From JASEGV01 sp947085405 (lineage in GTDB: Bacteria; Bacteroidota; Ignavibacteria; UBA10030; BY39): a stretch of 64,000 bases of DNA. Below, piece after piece: positions 16,885 to 25,393 of the stretch. The stretch spans positions 62,001 to 126,000 of the forward strand of contig CAMTWO010000002.1 of assembly GCA_947085405.1 (NCBI GenBank), in the 5' to 3' direction. The position numbers and the translations under genes were made by a program. The notes under the pieces are model-generated. The model was given only the letters and a program-made list of their open reading frames with translations, was not told where the DNA came from and ran no database searches. The stretch's first letter is position 1. Each line of letters starts with the position of its first letter.

Positions 16885-18147
16885 TCATCCGATTATTTCA
16901 AATCCTGTATATTTGTGCAGAACTTTCGGAATGATAATTTTTCCTTCGGGAGTTTGGTAGTTCTCTAAAATTGCAGCCACAACGCGTGGCAATGCGAGTG
17001 CCGAACCATTTAACGTGTGAACAAACTCAGGTTTGCCGCCATCGGGACGAAAACGGACATTGATGCGGCGGGCTTGAAATGCCTCGAAGTTGCTGATTGA
17101 GGAAACTTCTAACCAGCGTTTCTGTCCCATCGCCCAAACTTCTAAATCATATTTTTTAGATTGAGTGAAACCCATATCGCCGGTGCACATTAAAAGAACG
17201 CGATAAGGTAGATTTAATTTATGAAGAAGATTTTCGGCATCGGCGCGTAAGGAATCGAGTTCGTTGTAAGAAGTTCCGGGGTGAACAAATTTTACAAGTT
17301 CAACTTTATCGAATTGATGCAAGCGGTTCAAACCGCGAACATCTTTTCCGTAGGAGCCGGCTTCGCGGCGAAAGCAAGGTGTGTATGCACAATATTTCAG
17401 AGGTAAATTTTTCTCGGAAAGAATTTCGTCGCGATGAATATTTGTAACAGGAACCTCGGCAGTCGGTACTAAAAATAGTTCATCTCGATCCACAACATAC
17501 ATCAAATCTTCTTTGTCGGGAAGCTGACCTGTACCTGTTGCGCTCGCAGTGTTAATCATCAATGGTGGTTGCAACTCAATATATCCTGCATTATGAGCTT
17601 CGTCCAAGAAGAAATTTATTAAAGCACGCTGCAACTTTGCACCGGCGCCGCGATAAAGCGGAAAACCTGCACCAGTAATTTTTACGCCCGTTTCGAAATC
17701 AATAATTCCTAACTTCTCCGCTAATTCCCAATGCGGCTTTGGTTCAAAATCAATCTCGTTGGTTTTCCCCCATGAAAAAATTGCCTGGTTATCTTCGGGC
17801 TTATGACCTTCGGGGACTGAAGGATGCGGAACATTCGGAACTGAGAGGAGAAGTTTATTTAAACTCTCCTCGATCTGCCGCAATTCGTCGTCCATTGCTT
17901 TAATCTCGTCCTTCACCTTATTCATCTCTGCAATGGTAGCAGTTGCATCTCCTCCGGCTTTTTTCGTTTTGGCAATTTGTTCGGAAACTACATTCCGTTG
18001 ATTTTTTAAGACTTCAGCTTTTTGGATAAGAGCACGCCGTTTCTCATCCAATTCTAAAATTTCATCTATTCGATCGACATCCCCTTTCTTTCGGATTCCT
18101 TCTTTTACAAGTTGTGGATGTTCGCGAATGAATTTTATATCTAACAT
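16885..18147 (-). CDS. serS: Seryl-tRNA synthetase
   Basis: It charges tRNA-Ser (and tRNA-Sec where present) with serine. The 420 residues match the family. The N-terminal ~110 residues form the long antiparallel coiled coil that grips the tRNA long arm. The class II core follows, with TAEVPVTN, motif 2 around FRREAGSYGKDVRG, and motif 3 NGSALALPRVVAAILE near the C-terminus. It lies 17 bases after the rmlD-like gene and runs into the ABC exporter genes. Confidence 0.97.
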   Translation of the reverse strand: MLDIKFIREHPQLVKEGIRKKGDVDRIDEILELDEKRRALIQKAEVLKNQRNVVSEQIAKTKKAGGDATATIAEMNKVKDEIKAMDDELRQIEESLNKLLLSVPNVPHPSVPEGHKPEDNQAIFSWGKTNEIDFEPKPHWELAEKLGIIDFETGVKITGAGFPLYRGAGAKLQRALINFFLDEAHNAGYIELQPPLMINTASATGTGQLPDKEDLMYVVDRDELFLVPTAEVPVTNIHRDEILSEKNLPLKYCAYTPCFRREAGSYGKDVRGLNRLHQFDKVELVKFVHPGTSYNELDSLRADAENLLHKLNLPYRVLLMCTGDMGFTQSKKYDLEVWAMGQKRWLEVSSISNFEAFQARRINVRFRPDGGKPEFVHTLNGSALALPRVVAAILENYQTPEGKIIIPKVLHKYTGFEIIG

Positions 18148-18164
18148 AAATTCTATTATCCTTT

Positions 18165-19094
18165 TTAGATTATATGATATTCTTTATTTTTCTGTTGATG
18201 GTAAAATTGATTTTGGAAAACTGTCAAACCATTTTCAACGTTCGACATTTTCAGATTCAGCTCGGTTTCAGCTTTTAAAATAACGAAGCCCGATTTTAAG
18301 GGTCGATGTGCCGGTTGTTTTAAAAATGAAGTTTTAATTGGGACTATAAGTTCTTTATTGAATTTAAATTTTTTTGCTAATTCCAACGCAAAATTATAGC
18401 GGCTAATTAATTCGCTGCCGGTAATATGAAAAAGTCCGGAACGATTGTATTCAACGATTTTTAAAACGGCATAAGCTAAATCGTCAACTAACGTCGGATT
18501 ACCAATTTGATCGTCCACAACGCGAATTTGTTTGTTCTCGCTCAAATTGTTAGCAAGCCAAATAGCGAAATTATCTTTAACCTGATTCGCAATTCCGTAA
18601 AGTATCATCGTTCTGATAATTACACTAGGAATTCCTGAAAGTTTTAAAACATTCTCACTTGCCAGTTTCGTCCGTCCGTAATATGAAATTGGATTCGGAG
18701 TATCTGATTCGGAATAAGGTCCGTTCTTTCCATCGAAAACATAATCGCTTGAAAAGTGAATTACTTTCGCACCTACCATTTTTGCCCCGTAAACAAGGTT
18801 TTCAACTCCGCTTACATTGACTTTCCATGCAAGCGCTCTGTCAGTTTCGCATAAATCCACATTAGTTACAGCGGCTGTATTGATGATTACATCGGGTTGA
18901 AATGAGTCGATAAATTTTAATACCGAAGATCGTTTCGTAATATCCAACTGGTGATAAGGAAAATCTTTTTCATCTAAAAAAGATTTTTCCTCAACTGAAA
19001 CATTGAAAATATCATACTGTTTACTTTTAGAGAAAAGTGTAGTTATCTTCTGTCCTAAAAGTCCGTTGCTTCCAACGACTAAAATACGTTTCAT
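18165..19094 (-). CDS. dTDP-4-dehydrorhamnose reductase-like SDR
   Basis: A 309-residue extended SDR protein. The NAD(P)-binding GSNGLLGQ is at 8-15, NTAAVTNVDLCE follows near 90-101, SSDYVFDGKNGPY near 120-132 and the catalytic YGRTKLASE (YxxxK) near 147-155. This matches RmlD/RfbD, which makes dTDP-L-rhamnose for surface polysaccharide, and also the related MAT2B-like and uncharacterised reductases. No rmlA, B or C gene is nearby, so the exact substrate is open. It sits two bases after dapD in a run of minus-strand genes. Confidence 0.8.
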   Translation of the reverse strand: MKRILVVGSNGLLGQKITTLFSKSKQYDIFNVSVEEKSFLDEKDFPYHQLDITKRSSVLKFIDSFQPDVIINTAAVTNVDLCETDRALAWKVNVSGVENLVYGAKMVGAKVIHFSSDYVFDGKNGPYSESDTPNPISYYGRTKLASENVLKLSGIPSVIIRTMILYGIANQVKDNFAIWLANNLSENKQIRVVDDQIGNPTLVDDLAYAVLKIVEYNRSGLFHITGSELISRYNFALELAKKFKFNKELIVPIKTSFLKQPAHRPLKSGFVILKAETELNLKMSNVENGLTVFQNQFYHQQKNKEYHII

Positions 19095-19096
19095 AC

Positions 19097-19936
19097 TTAT
19101 CTTAAACTTTCTTCAAGTGCTGTAGAAGCATCAGTTTTATCGTCGCGATATTTTACAATAACCGGAGTGTAAACCGAAATGCCGTTAATTTTTCCCCACT
19201 CGCTTGAAATGGCCCTCGAGCCGGGGACTACAACTGCATTTTCGGGAACTGTCAGAGGCGCTTCGGGTGTCTTTCTATAAATCTTATTTTTTACAGCATC
19301 GTAAACCGGCGTTGAACCTGTGATGAACACACCCGTTGCAATAACGCAACGTTTTTTTACGATTGTGCCTTCGTAAATACCGCAGTTGCCACCGATAAGA
19401 ACATCGTCTTCGATGATTACGGGCATCGCACCTACCGGCTCGAGCACGCCGCCGATTTGTGCTGCTGCACTAACGTGAACCCGTTTACCGATTTGTGCAC
19501 ACGAACCAACCAACGCATGCGAATCAATCATCGTCCCTTCGTCAACATACGCGCCGATGTTTATATAAGCCGGCGGCATCATTACTACACCCTTTGCCAC
19601 ATAAGCTCCGTCGCGGACAGCGCTTCCGCCGGGAACGATACGCACGTTATCTTGCACGCTAAAACTTTTTAACTTCATCGTATGTTTATCGAAATACTGA
19701 AACAACTCGTCGGTTGAATATTCAGTTAACAAACCGATTCGGAAGCCGAGCAGTATCCCTTTTTTTACCCACGTATTCACTCTCCATCCGCTGCCATCCG
19801 GTTCAGCCGATCTGACTTCGCCGCGGTTTAACAACTCTTTAAGTTCTTTAAAAATTTTTTGAGCTTCTGTGCGATTGAGCTGCTCAATCGGCTCGGAAAA
19901 TAGTTGTTCTATTTTTTCTTGTAAAGAAGTGTGCAT
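19097..19936 (-). CDS. dapD: Tetrahydrodipicolinate N-succinyltransferase
   Basis: It uses succinyl-CoA to acylate tetrahydrodipicolinate in the succinylase branch of lysine/diaminopimelate synthesis. The 279 residues have an N-terminal helical domain (1-95) and a left-handed beta-helix with hexapeptide repeats. The segments MMPPAYINIGAYVDEGTMID and GSCAQIGKRVHVSAAAQIGG are family signatures. Its upstream neighbours are dapA and dapB, so the middle of the lysine pathway is clustered. A palindromic repeat separates it from dapA. Confidence 0.96.
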   Translation of the reverse strand: MHTSLQEKIEQLFSEPIEQLNRTEAQKIFKELKELLNRGEVRSAEPDGSGWRVNTWVKKGILLGFRIGLLTEYSTDELFQYFDKHTMKLKSFSVQDNVRIVPGGSAVRDGAYVAKGVVMMPPAYINIGAYVDEGTMIDSHALVGSCAQIGKRVHVSAAAQIGGVLEPVGAMPVIIEDDVLIGGNCGIYEGTIVKKRCVIATGVFITGSTPVYDAVKNKIYRKTPEAPLTVPENAVVVPGSRAISSEWGKINGISVYTPVIVKYRDDKTDASTALEESLR

Positions 19937-19978
19937 ATTTTAGATTTCAGATTGCGGATTTTACCCGCCTGACTGAAT

Positions 19979-20005
19979 GACCCGCCAGAACCGTCCTGTC
20001 GGGTC
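19979..20005. repeat. Palindromic repeat between dapA and dapD
   Basis: GACCCGCCAG (19979-19988) pairs with CTGTCGGGTC (19996-20005) at 9 of 10 positions around a 7-base loop. GC-rich complementary sequence continues on both sides (roughly 19964-20015). It is GC-rich against an AT-rich background, fills most of the 95-base gap, and looks like a dispersed REP-type element. Confidence 0.65.
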
Positions 20006-20031
20006 GTTCGGGCAGGGATTTTGGTTATTGT

Positions 20032-20925
20032 TTAAATCAGTTTTAATTCTTTCAATATCTTTTCTAACTTCGGGCGATGTTTATCGCTTAACGGAACAAG
20101 CGGCAGACGGTATGCTTCTTCAATTTTCCCCATCATAGCGAGTGCTGATTTTACAGGAATCGGGTTCGATTCAATGAAGTTAAAATTCATTAACGGTAAA
20201 AGTTTGTTGTGTAACTTTGCCGCTTCGTTAAATTTACCATTTAATGCAAGTCGGGTCATTTGAGAAAACATTTTTGGAACTTCATTTGCGACTACGGAGA
20301 TAACTCCATCGGCACCCAGGGAAACAAGTGGAAGTGTGATAGCATCATCGCCCGACCAGACCGCAAAGCCTTTCGGACGGTTACGAAGGATTTCCATAAT
20401 TTGTGTAAAATTGCCGGAAGCTTCTTTAACTCCAATTACGTTCGGAATTTTCTCAGCTATCCGTAAAATAGTTTCAGCTTCGATGTTGCTTCCCGTTCTA
20501 CCGGGGACATTATAAACTACAATTGGCACACCTGTTTCTTCTGCGATTACTTGGTAGTGTCGGAAAAATCCTTCCTGCGTCGGCTTGTTGTAATATGGAC
20601 CGACAGATAAGATAGCATCGGCTCCGGCTTGAAAAGCCAACTTGGAAAGTTTAATGGCTTTACTTGTATCGTTAGAGCCGGCGCCCGCAATTATTTTTGC
20701 TCTTTTTCGAGCAGTTTCAGCAACAATTCGGATTACATCTATTTGCTCTGCTTCGTTAAGTGTTGCACTTTCGCCGGTTGTTCCGGTAGGAATTATTGCT
20801 TCAACTCCGTTTTTAATTTGGAACTCGACTAAATTGCGAAGCGACTTTTCGTCAATTGTTCCGTTTGTTTTGAAAGGTGTAACTAACGCAGTTCCTGTTC
20901 CTTTAAATAATATTTCTCTTTTCAT
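20032..20925 (-). CDS. dapA: 4-hydroxy-tetrahydrodipicolinate synthase
   Basis: It condenses pyruvate with aspartate semialdehyde, the first committed step to lysine and diaminopimelate. The 297 residues form a TIM barrel with GTTGESATL at 48-56, Tyr138 in VVYNVPGRTG and the Schiff-base Lys167 in GVKEASGN. The KSALAMMG and YRLPLVPLSD segments near the C-terminus are usual. It lies 18 bases after dapB. Confidence 0.96.
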   Translation of the reverse strand: MKREILFKGTGTALVTPFKTNGTIDEKSLRNLVEFQIKNGVEAIIPTGTTGESATLNEAEQIDVIRIVAETARKRAKIIAGAGSNDTSKAIKLSKLAFQAGADAILSVGPYYNKPTQEGFFRHYQVIAEETGVPIVVYNVPGRTGSNIEAETILRIAEKIPNVIGVKEASGNFTQIMEILRNRPKGFAVWSGDDAITLPLVSLGADGVISVVANEVPKMFSQMTRLALNGKFNEAAKLHNKLLPLMNFNFIESNPIPVKSALAMMGKIEEAYRLPLVPLSDKHRPKLEKILKELKLI

Positions 20926-20943
20926 AAATTTAATCCATTATTT

Positions 20944-21681
20944 TTATATTGAAGTCATAACATCTTTCATAGTAAACACACCTTTTTTACCATTAAGCCA
21001 TTCGGCTGCTAATAGCGCACCGAGAGCGAATCCTCTGCGGTTTTTTGCTGTATGAGTCAACTCAATACAATCAAAATCGGAATCGAATAAAACAGTATGC
21101 TTACCAATGCAAGAACCAACACGAGCTGAAGTTATATGCAGTTGATCAGATTTCATTTTCGAGTGTGCAGTTTCTTGCAGCATCTCTTTCTTCCGCTTCA
21201 CGTTTTGCGTTATTATCTGTCCTAACACTAACGCAGTTCCGCTTGGGCTATCAGCTTTTTGTTTATGATGGATTTCCGAAACCATCATATCGTACTCATC
21301 AAAATTATTGAAAATACTCGATGCTGTATTTATTATTCGGTAAAAGATGTTTATTCCCAAAGAAAAATTCGGTGAATAAAGTAAACCGACGTTGTTCTTC
21401 TTCACAATCTTTTTTACATCTTCAAGTTTATCGAACCACCCGGTTGTTCCAACCACAATATTTTTTCCGGCATTTGCAACAGCTTCGATATTATCGAAAA
21501 CCACTGATGGCGTCGTGAAATCGATGCATACATCAATATTTTTCAGATTTTGTTTAGTCAGTGCAAGCGAATTGTAATTTTCTTCTTCGATAATTATTTT
21601 TTTAACAGTTGAACCTTTTTCGACAGCCACTTCCTCGATAGCTTTACCCATCTTACCATAACCAATTATAGCGATATTCAT
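20944..21681 (-). CDS. dapB: 4-hydroxy-tetrahydrodipicolinate reductase
   Basis: It reduces the DapA product with NAD(P)H. The 245 residues show the Rossmann motif GYGKMGKAIEE at 7-17, DFTTPSVV near 54-61, NIVVGTTGW, SPNFSLGIN, and the substrate-binding EIHHKQKADSPSGTA near 142-156. It is shorter than E. coli DapB (273) but within the range for this group. It is 11 bases after the PfkB-type kinase gene. Confidence 0.95.
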   Translation of the reverse strand: MNIAIIGYGKMGKAIEEVAVEKGSTVKKIIIEEENYNSLALTKQNLKNIDVCIDFTTPSVVFDNIEAVANAGKNIVVGTTGWFDKLEDVKKIVKKNNVGLLYSPNFSLGINIFYRIINTASSIFNNFDEYDMMVSEIHHKQKADSPSGTALVLGQIITQNVKRKKEMLQETAHSKMKSDQLHITSARVGSCIGKHTVLFDSDFDCIELTHTAKNRRGFALGALLAAEWLNGKKGVFTMKDVMTSI

Positions 21682-21692
21682 ATTATCTCCAT

Positions 21693-22616
21693 CTATTTTT
21701 TATTTTCATTAATTTTAAATTTTGATAGTCGATCAATTTCGTTCGACGATTTAAAAGTTGCATTCATAGCAGCAACCTCATTCGCGTATTCCGTTGATAT
21801 CTTTTCGTCTTTAGCACGGATATATTTTGCGCAGTAGGCGGCTGCAAAAACATCGCCGCAACCGGTTGAATCCAATGTCCGTTCGGTTTCGATACCCTCA
21901 AAATCAAACCGTTCAATGTGTTTATGTTCATCTCTGAAAAGTGTACATCCTTTTGAACCCCGTGTTATAATTACGTTGTTCGTATTCAATGCGGTTATTT
22001 GTTTAATCAAATACTCTTCGTCGGGCTTTTCATTCGCAAGTCCGGCTGTTTCTTCTTCGTTCATCTGAACTGTGTGGAGCATAAACAACCATCGCCGCCA
22101 ATCGGGTATCAAACGGCGATACCGCTTTCCGTCTTCATTAATTCCTAAGGATAAACTGTGAACATCTAAAACTACTGGTATTTTTTCTTCTCGTACAGTC
22201 ATTCTAATTTCATCTAAAGTTTCGAGTGTAATATCAAAGCCCGAAATCATATTTATCAAAATCATATTTGTATCAAGATACGGTTTTATTTTTTTAAAAG
22301 GAATTGGTTTGGCAATGTCCTTTGAACATTCGATGCGGTGATTATTATCCTGATAGTAGAGATGAACCTGATTTGTGTGCCCGTCGGTTTTATAAATCCC
22401 GGAAGTATCTACGTTTTTGTAGGCACTAAGTCGTTCAATCAACTGTGTATAATCTTTGCTTCCGACACCGAACACGGGAAAAATTTTAGTGTTTGAATCG
22501 GCAATGTTTGCAAGAGCGGCGAGCGAATAAAAAATTCCGCCGTAACCTTGCGATTCGCTACCGTCGGCGTGATGAATTACATCGAGGCAAATATGTCCGA
22601 CTACAGTAATTAACAT
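21693..22616 (-). CDS. PfkB-family carbohydrate kinase
   Basis: A 307-residue ribokinase-fold protein. It starts MLITVVGHICLDVIHH, has a GYGGIFYS glycine motif near 24-31, and ends with the family's second signature DSTGCGDVFAAAY, containing the anion hole and catalytic Asp. The start at 22616 is chosen because AAAGG precedes it by six bases; longer frames overlap the previous gene. The substrate is unknown. It lies two bases after an unusual HisA-like gene, and the pair may act on the same phosphosugar. Confidence 0.85.
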   Translation of the reverse strand: MLITVVGHICLDVIHHADGSESQGYGGIFYSLAALANIADSNTKIFPVFGVGSKDYTQLIERLSAYKNVDTSGIYKTDGHTNQVHLYYQDNNHRIECSKDIAKPIPFKKIKPYLDTNMILINMISGFDITLETLDEIRMTVREEKIPVVLDVHSLSLGINEDGKRYRRLIPDWRRWLFMLHTVQMNEEETAGLANEKPDEEYLIKQITALNTNNVIITRGSKGCTLFRDEHKHIERFDFEGIETERTLDSTGCGDVFAAAYCAKYIRAKDEKISTEYANEVAAMNATFKSSNEIDRLSKFKINENKK

Positions 22617-22618
22617 TT

Positions 22619-23371
22619 TTATACCTTTGCAGTGAATGGATATTTCATTGATTCGCAAACCCGCCAGATGCTTTGGCAGGAAAATTTATTTTCATAAAGA
22701 GCTTTCCCGATTACAACTGAATCGACACCGTGTATAACTAACTCTTGCATTTTCAAAAGGTCGTGCAGTCCTCGGACACCGCCCGATGCTGTTACTCGCA
22801 TACCCGTTTCGATTGCGAAATCTCTGATAGCATCGAAATTCGGAGATGATGTTTTTCCGTCAGTAAAAATATTTCGATACACAATGCGGTTGAAGCCGAG
22901 AAATTTAGCATGCTGTGCAGTTTCAACAAGAGTGATATCCCAATTTTTGACCCAGCCTTTAGTAACAACTTTGTTATTTTCCACCGACAGACCTATTACC
23001 ACTTTGCTACCACCGAACCGTTGCAAAATCTTTACAGCTTCTGTTGGTTTTTCAAGGAACAAAGTACCGATTAAAATTCTGTAAACACCGATATCGAAAG
23101 CGCGTTGAGCATCGGCAAGACTTTGAATACCGCCACCCAACTCAATTGGGATATCAACGGTCTCGATAATTTTTTGAACCACATCGAGGTTTACAAAATG
23201 CCCGGCATCCACTGCATCGAAATCGGTAATGTGTAGCGACTTAGCATTTTCGCGGCGCCAAAGTTTAGCCATTTCGACTGGATCGTCCGAGCAAACTGAA
23301 CCATCCTCGTATTTCACTTTGAAGAGGCATTTACCCGCTTTAATTCGTATTGCCGGTATAATTAATAGCAT
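22619..23371 (-). CDS. HisA-like TIM-barrel protein lacking the catalytic aspartates
   Basis: A 250-residue protein with clear HisA architecture: IIPAI at 4-8, HITDFDAVDAG at 47-57, ELGGGIQS at 77-84, TASGGVRGLHDL at 194-205 and SVVIGKALYENKF at 218-230. True HisA isomerases need an Asp just after IIPAI and an Asp in the YTD motif. Here they are Arg9 and Asn167 (VYRNIF). So it probably does not catalyse the histidine-pathway Amadori isomerisation, or does so by another route. No his genes are nearby and a PfkB kinase follows. Its last ~20 residues overlap a repeat-like hairpin. Confidence 0.75.
   Translation of the reverse strand: MLLIIPAIRIKAGKCLFKVKYEDGSVCSDDPVEMAKLWRRENAKSLHITDFDAVDAGHFVNLDVVQKIIETVDIPIELGGGIQSLADAQRAFDIGVYRILIGTLFLEKPTEAVKILQRFGGSKVVIGLSVENNKVVTKGWVKNWDITLVETAQHAKFLGFNRIVYRNIFTDGKTSSPNFDAIRDFAIETGMRVTASGGVRGLHDLLKMQELVIHGVDSVVIGKALYENKFSCQSIWRVCESMKYPFTAKV
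22660..22680. repeat. REP-like hairpin inside the 3' end of the HisA-like gene
   Basis: CCCGCCA (22660-22666) and TGGCAGG (22674-22680) pair except for one mismatch. The arm CCCGCCAGA is the same as in the repeat at 19980-19988. It encodes part of the C-terminal CQSIWRV stretch, so a dispersed repeat seems to have extended or replaced the native C-terminus. Confidence 0.45.
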
Positions 23372-23407
23372 AATTTGGATTTAAATTGCACAAAAATTCG
23401 AAGAAAT

Positions 23408-24772
23408 TCAAGCTGATAAAGCATTAAAATCCTTTTCTGTCATAATTCCTTTTTCAATAACCAATTTTTTAACTGTTACATTTTTTTCTAAAGATTCCTT
23501 GACCAACTCGGCTGTTTTGAGATAACCAATCTTAGGGCTGAGAAGAGTAGCTATAGTTATACTTTGTTCAGCATAATTTTTACAACGCTCTCTATTCGCT
23601 TCGATACCTTTTATACACTTTCCCGAAAATACAGTAATTGCATTAGTAAGGATTTCTATAGTTTGTAAAAGATTATAGTTGATCACGGGCATCATTACAT
23701 TTAATTCGAGCTGCCCGGCTTGAGCTGCCAGCGAAATGGTTGTGTTGTTTCCAATTACCTGAAAGCAAACCATATTTAACATCTCGGCAATCGACGGATT
23801 AATTTTCCCCGGCATAATTGAGGAACCAGGTTGAACAGCCGGCAATTTTATTTCAGCTAATCCGGTCATAGGTCCTGAGCTTAAAAGTCTTAAATCATTA
23901 GCTATTCGTATTAAATCCAACGATAGGTTTGCGAGTGCATTCGATAAATGTACAAAAGGGAACATACTTTGCATTGCTTCAAAATAATTATCTGCTTTTT
24001 TGAATTCCATACCCGTCAGCTTTTGCAGTTCTTCAATAACTACATCTCGATAATCCGTCGGCGTGTTGAGTCCAGTGCCGACAGCGGTTCCACCTAATCC
24101 CAACTCGAGCAAATATTTTTTTGAATCGCTTATCGTTTCAATATGTTTCTTTAAAACGGAAGCATAGCCCGAAAATTCCTGACCTAAACTTATCGGCGTA
24201 GCATCCTGCAGATGTGTTCTACCTGATTTTATTACGTCAATAAATTCCTTTTCTTTATTTGCCAATTCGTAGTGAAGTTGCTGAAGTGCAGGTAATAATT
24301 TTTGTAATTTAAACAACACAGCTATTCTCATTGCTGTAGGATAAGTATCGTTTGTAGATTGACTCATATTCACATGGTCGTTTGGGTTAATTAACGAGTA
24401 GTCCCCTTTTTCTTCTCCGGTTAATTCGAGAGCTCGATTCGCAATCACTTCGTTTACATTCATATTAAATGATGTGCCCGCACCGGCTTGGTACACATCC
24501 ACCACAAACTGGTCGATAAATCTTCCCGATAAAATTTCATCACAGGCTAAGACAATCGTATCAGCAATCTTTTTATCGAGCACATTACATTTTCTGTTTG
24601 CAATAGCTGCTGCTTTTTTAATGAGCAAATATGACTCAATAAATTCTTTATGCGCTTTGAGATTACTAATAGGAAAATTTTCCAGTGCGCGCTGCGTTTG
24701 TATTCCATAGTAAGAATCTTTAGAAATATGTTTCTCTCCTAACGAATCCTTTTCTAATCTAAACGATTGCAT
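23408..24772 (-). CDS. aspA: Aspartate ammonia-lyase
   Basis: It interconverts aspartate with fumarate and ammonia. The 454 residues show the superfamily features: YGIQTQRALENFPIS near the start, an NMNVNEVIANRA segment, SQSTNDTYPTAMR, and the signature GSSIMPGKINP with the catalytic Ser loop. The YGIQT...NFPIS start favours aspartase over fumarase class II. ATG at 24772 is preferred, with AGGAGG eight bases upstream; this RBS is inside the end of the preceding gene, which overlaps to 24775. It could feed fumarate to the TCA cycle or aspartate to the neighbouring dap genes. Confidence 0.9.
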   Translation of the reverse strand: MQSFRLEKDSLGEKHISKDSYYGIQTQRALENFPISNLKAHKEFIESYLLIKKAAAIANRKCNVLDKKIADTIVLACDEILSGRFIDQFVVDVYQAGAGTSFNMNVNEVIANRALELTGEEKGDYSLINPNDHVNMSQSTNDTYPTAMRIAVLFKLQKLLPALQQLHYELANKEKEFIDVIKSGRTHLQDATPISLGQEFSGYASVLKKHIETISDSKKYLLELGLGGTAVGTGLNTPTDYRDVVIEELQKLTGMEFKKADNYFEAMQSMFPFVHLSNALANLSLDLIRIANDLRLLSSGPMTGLAEIKLPAVQPGSSIMPGKINPSIAEMLNMVCFQVIGNNTTISLAAQAGQLELNVMMPVINYNLLQTIEILTNAITVFSGKCIKGIEANRERCKNYAEQSITIATLLSPKIGYLKTAELVKESLEKNVTVKKLVIEKGIMTEKDFNALSA

Positions 24773-24774
24773 TT

Positions 24775-24954
24775 TCAATCCTCCTTATGCAATGTAAATT
24801 CTGTTTTAGAAGCATTACATGACGGACAAGTTTCCGGTAACCCATCTTTACGATGAACTGTATAACCGCATTTTGTGCATTCCCATAGAAGTTCCATATC
24901 GAATGATTGATAATCTTCAGCTTCTCCATTATATTTATTAACCTGTTCATTCAT
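24775..24954 (-). CDS. Small rubredoxin-like zinc-ribbon protein
   Basis: A 59-residue protein with a polar N-terminus and a rubredoxin-type metal site: C26-T-K-C29 and C43-P-S-C46. Between them is GYTVHRKDGLPETCP, close to the rubredoxin fold found at the end of rubrerythrins. It should bind iron or zinc and may carry electrons; it is too short for a classical rubredoxin's full acidic surface, so the role is open. It ends GGAGGATTGA, which provides the ribosome binding site for aspA. First gene of its minus-strand run. Confidence 0.75.
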   Translation of the reverse strand: MNEQVNKYNGEAEDYQSFDMELLWECTKCGYTVHRKDGLPETCPSCNASKTEFTLHKED

Positions 24955-24981
24955 AAATTACCTTAGCAATTTTCTATATTA

Positions 24982-25010
24982 ACATAGAGATAACTGTAAT
25001 AATTTCCAAA
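24982..25010 (-). promoter_or_regulatory. Possible promoter for the rubredoxin-like/aspA run
   Basis: On the minus strand TTGGAA and TATGTT are 17 bases apart within the 110-base divergent gap to clpS. It is a weak match and positions are approximate. Confidence 0.3.
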
Positions 25011-25076
25011 AGAAACTCTTTCGATTGCAAAAGTCAACATTTTTCACTAATTTTTTATAGAATTTTGTTACCAGAT

Positions 25077-25349
25077 ATGCAAATACAACCTTTAGAAGAA
25101 ATAGAAGAAGCCGTCGAAACGCAGACACCCGCAAAAGTAATTTTGTTTAACGACGATGTACATTCGTTTGATGAAGTGATTTACCAGATTATCCGAGCGG
25201 TTCGCTGCGACTTCGAAAAAGCAAAAGCACTTACTAATCAGGTTCACAATTACGGAAAAGCGGTTGTGTACGGCGGTGAGTTAAACAAGTGCATCGAGGT
25301 CAGCAGTGTACTCGAAGAAATTGAGTTGATGACGCAGGTCGAGTACTAA
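25077..25349 (+). CDS. clpS: ATP-dependent Clp protease adaptor ClpS
   Basis: It binds N-degron substrates and delivers them to ClpA/ClpC for ClpP degradation. The 90 residues have a variable acidic N-terminus and a core with VILFNDDVHSFDEV near 20-33 (the NDD substrate-contact loop), KALTNQVHNYGKAVVYGG and a final helix. ATG at 25077 is chosen; TTG at 25065 is also in frame, and neither has a clear Shine-Dalgarno. No clpA or clpP is adjacent. It is transcribed divergently from the rubredoxin-like/aspA genes. Confidence 0.92.
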   Translation: MQIQPLEEIEEAVETQTPAKVILFNDDVHSFDEVIYQIIRAVRCDFEKAKALTNQVHNYGKAVVYGGELNKCIEVSSVLEEIELMTQVEY

Positions 25350-25393
25350 TTGGAATTATGGAATATTGGATTGATGGATGAAAGGATAAATTT

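Noticed and set aside
23408..24772. Fumarase class II instead of aspartase
   Set aside because: The start and active-site context fit aspartate ammonia-lyase better, although both share GSSIMPGK; only an assay would be final.
24759..24950. 63-residue minus-strand frame over the rubredoxin-like gene
   Set aside because: The other frame has two CxxC pairs, an ATG and a natural coupling to aspA; this one is out of frame.
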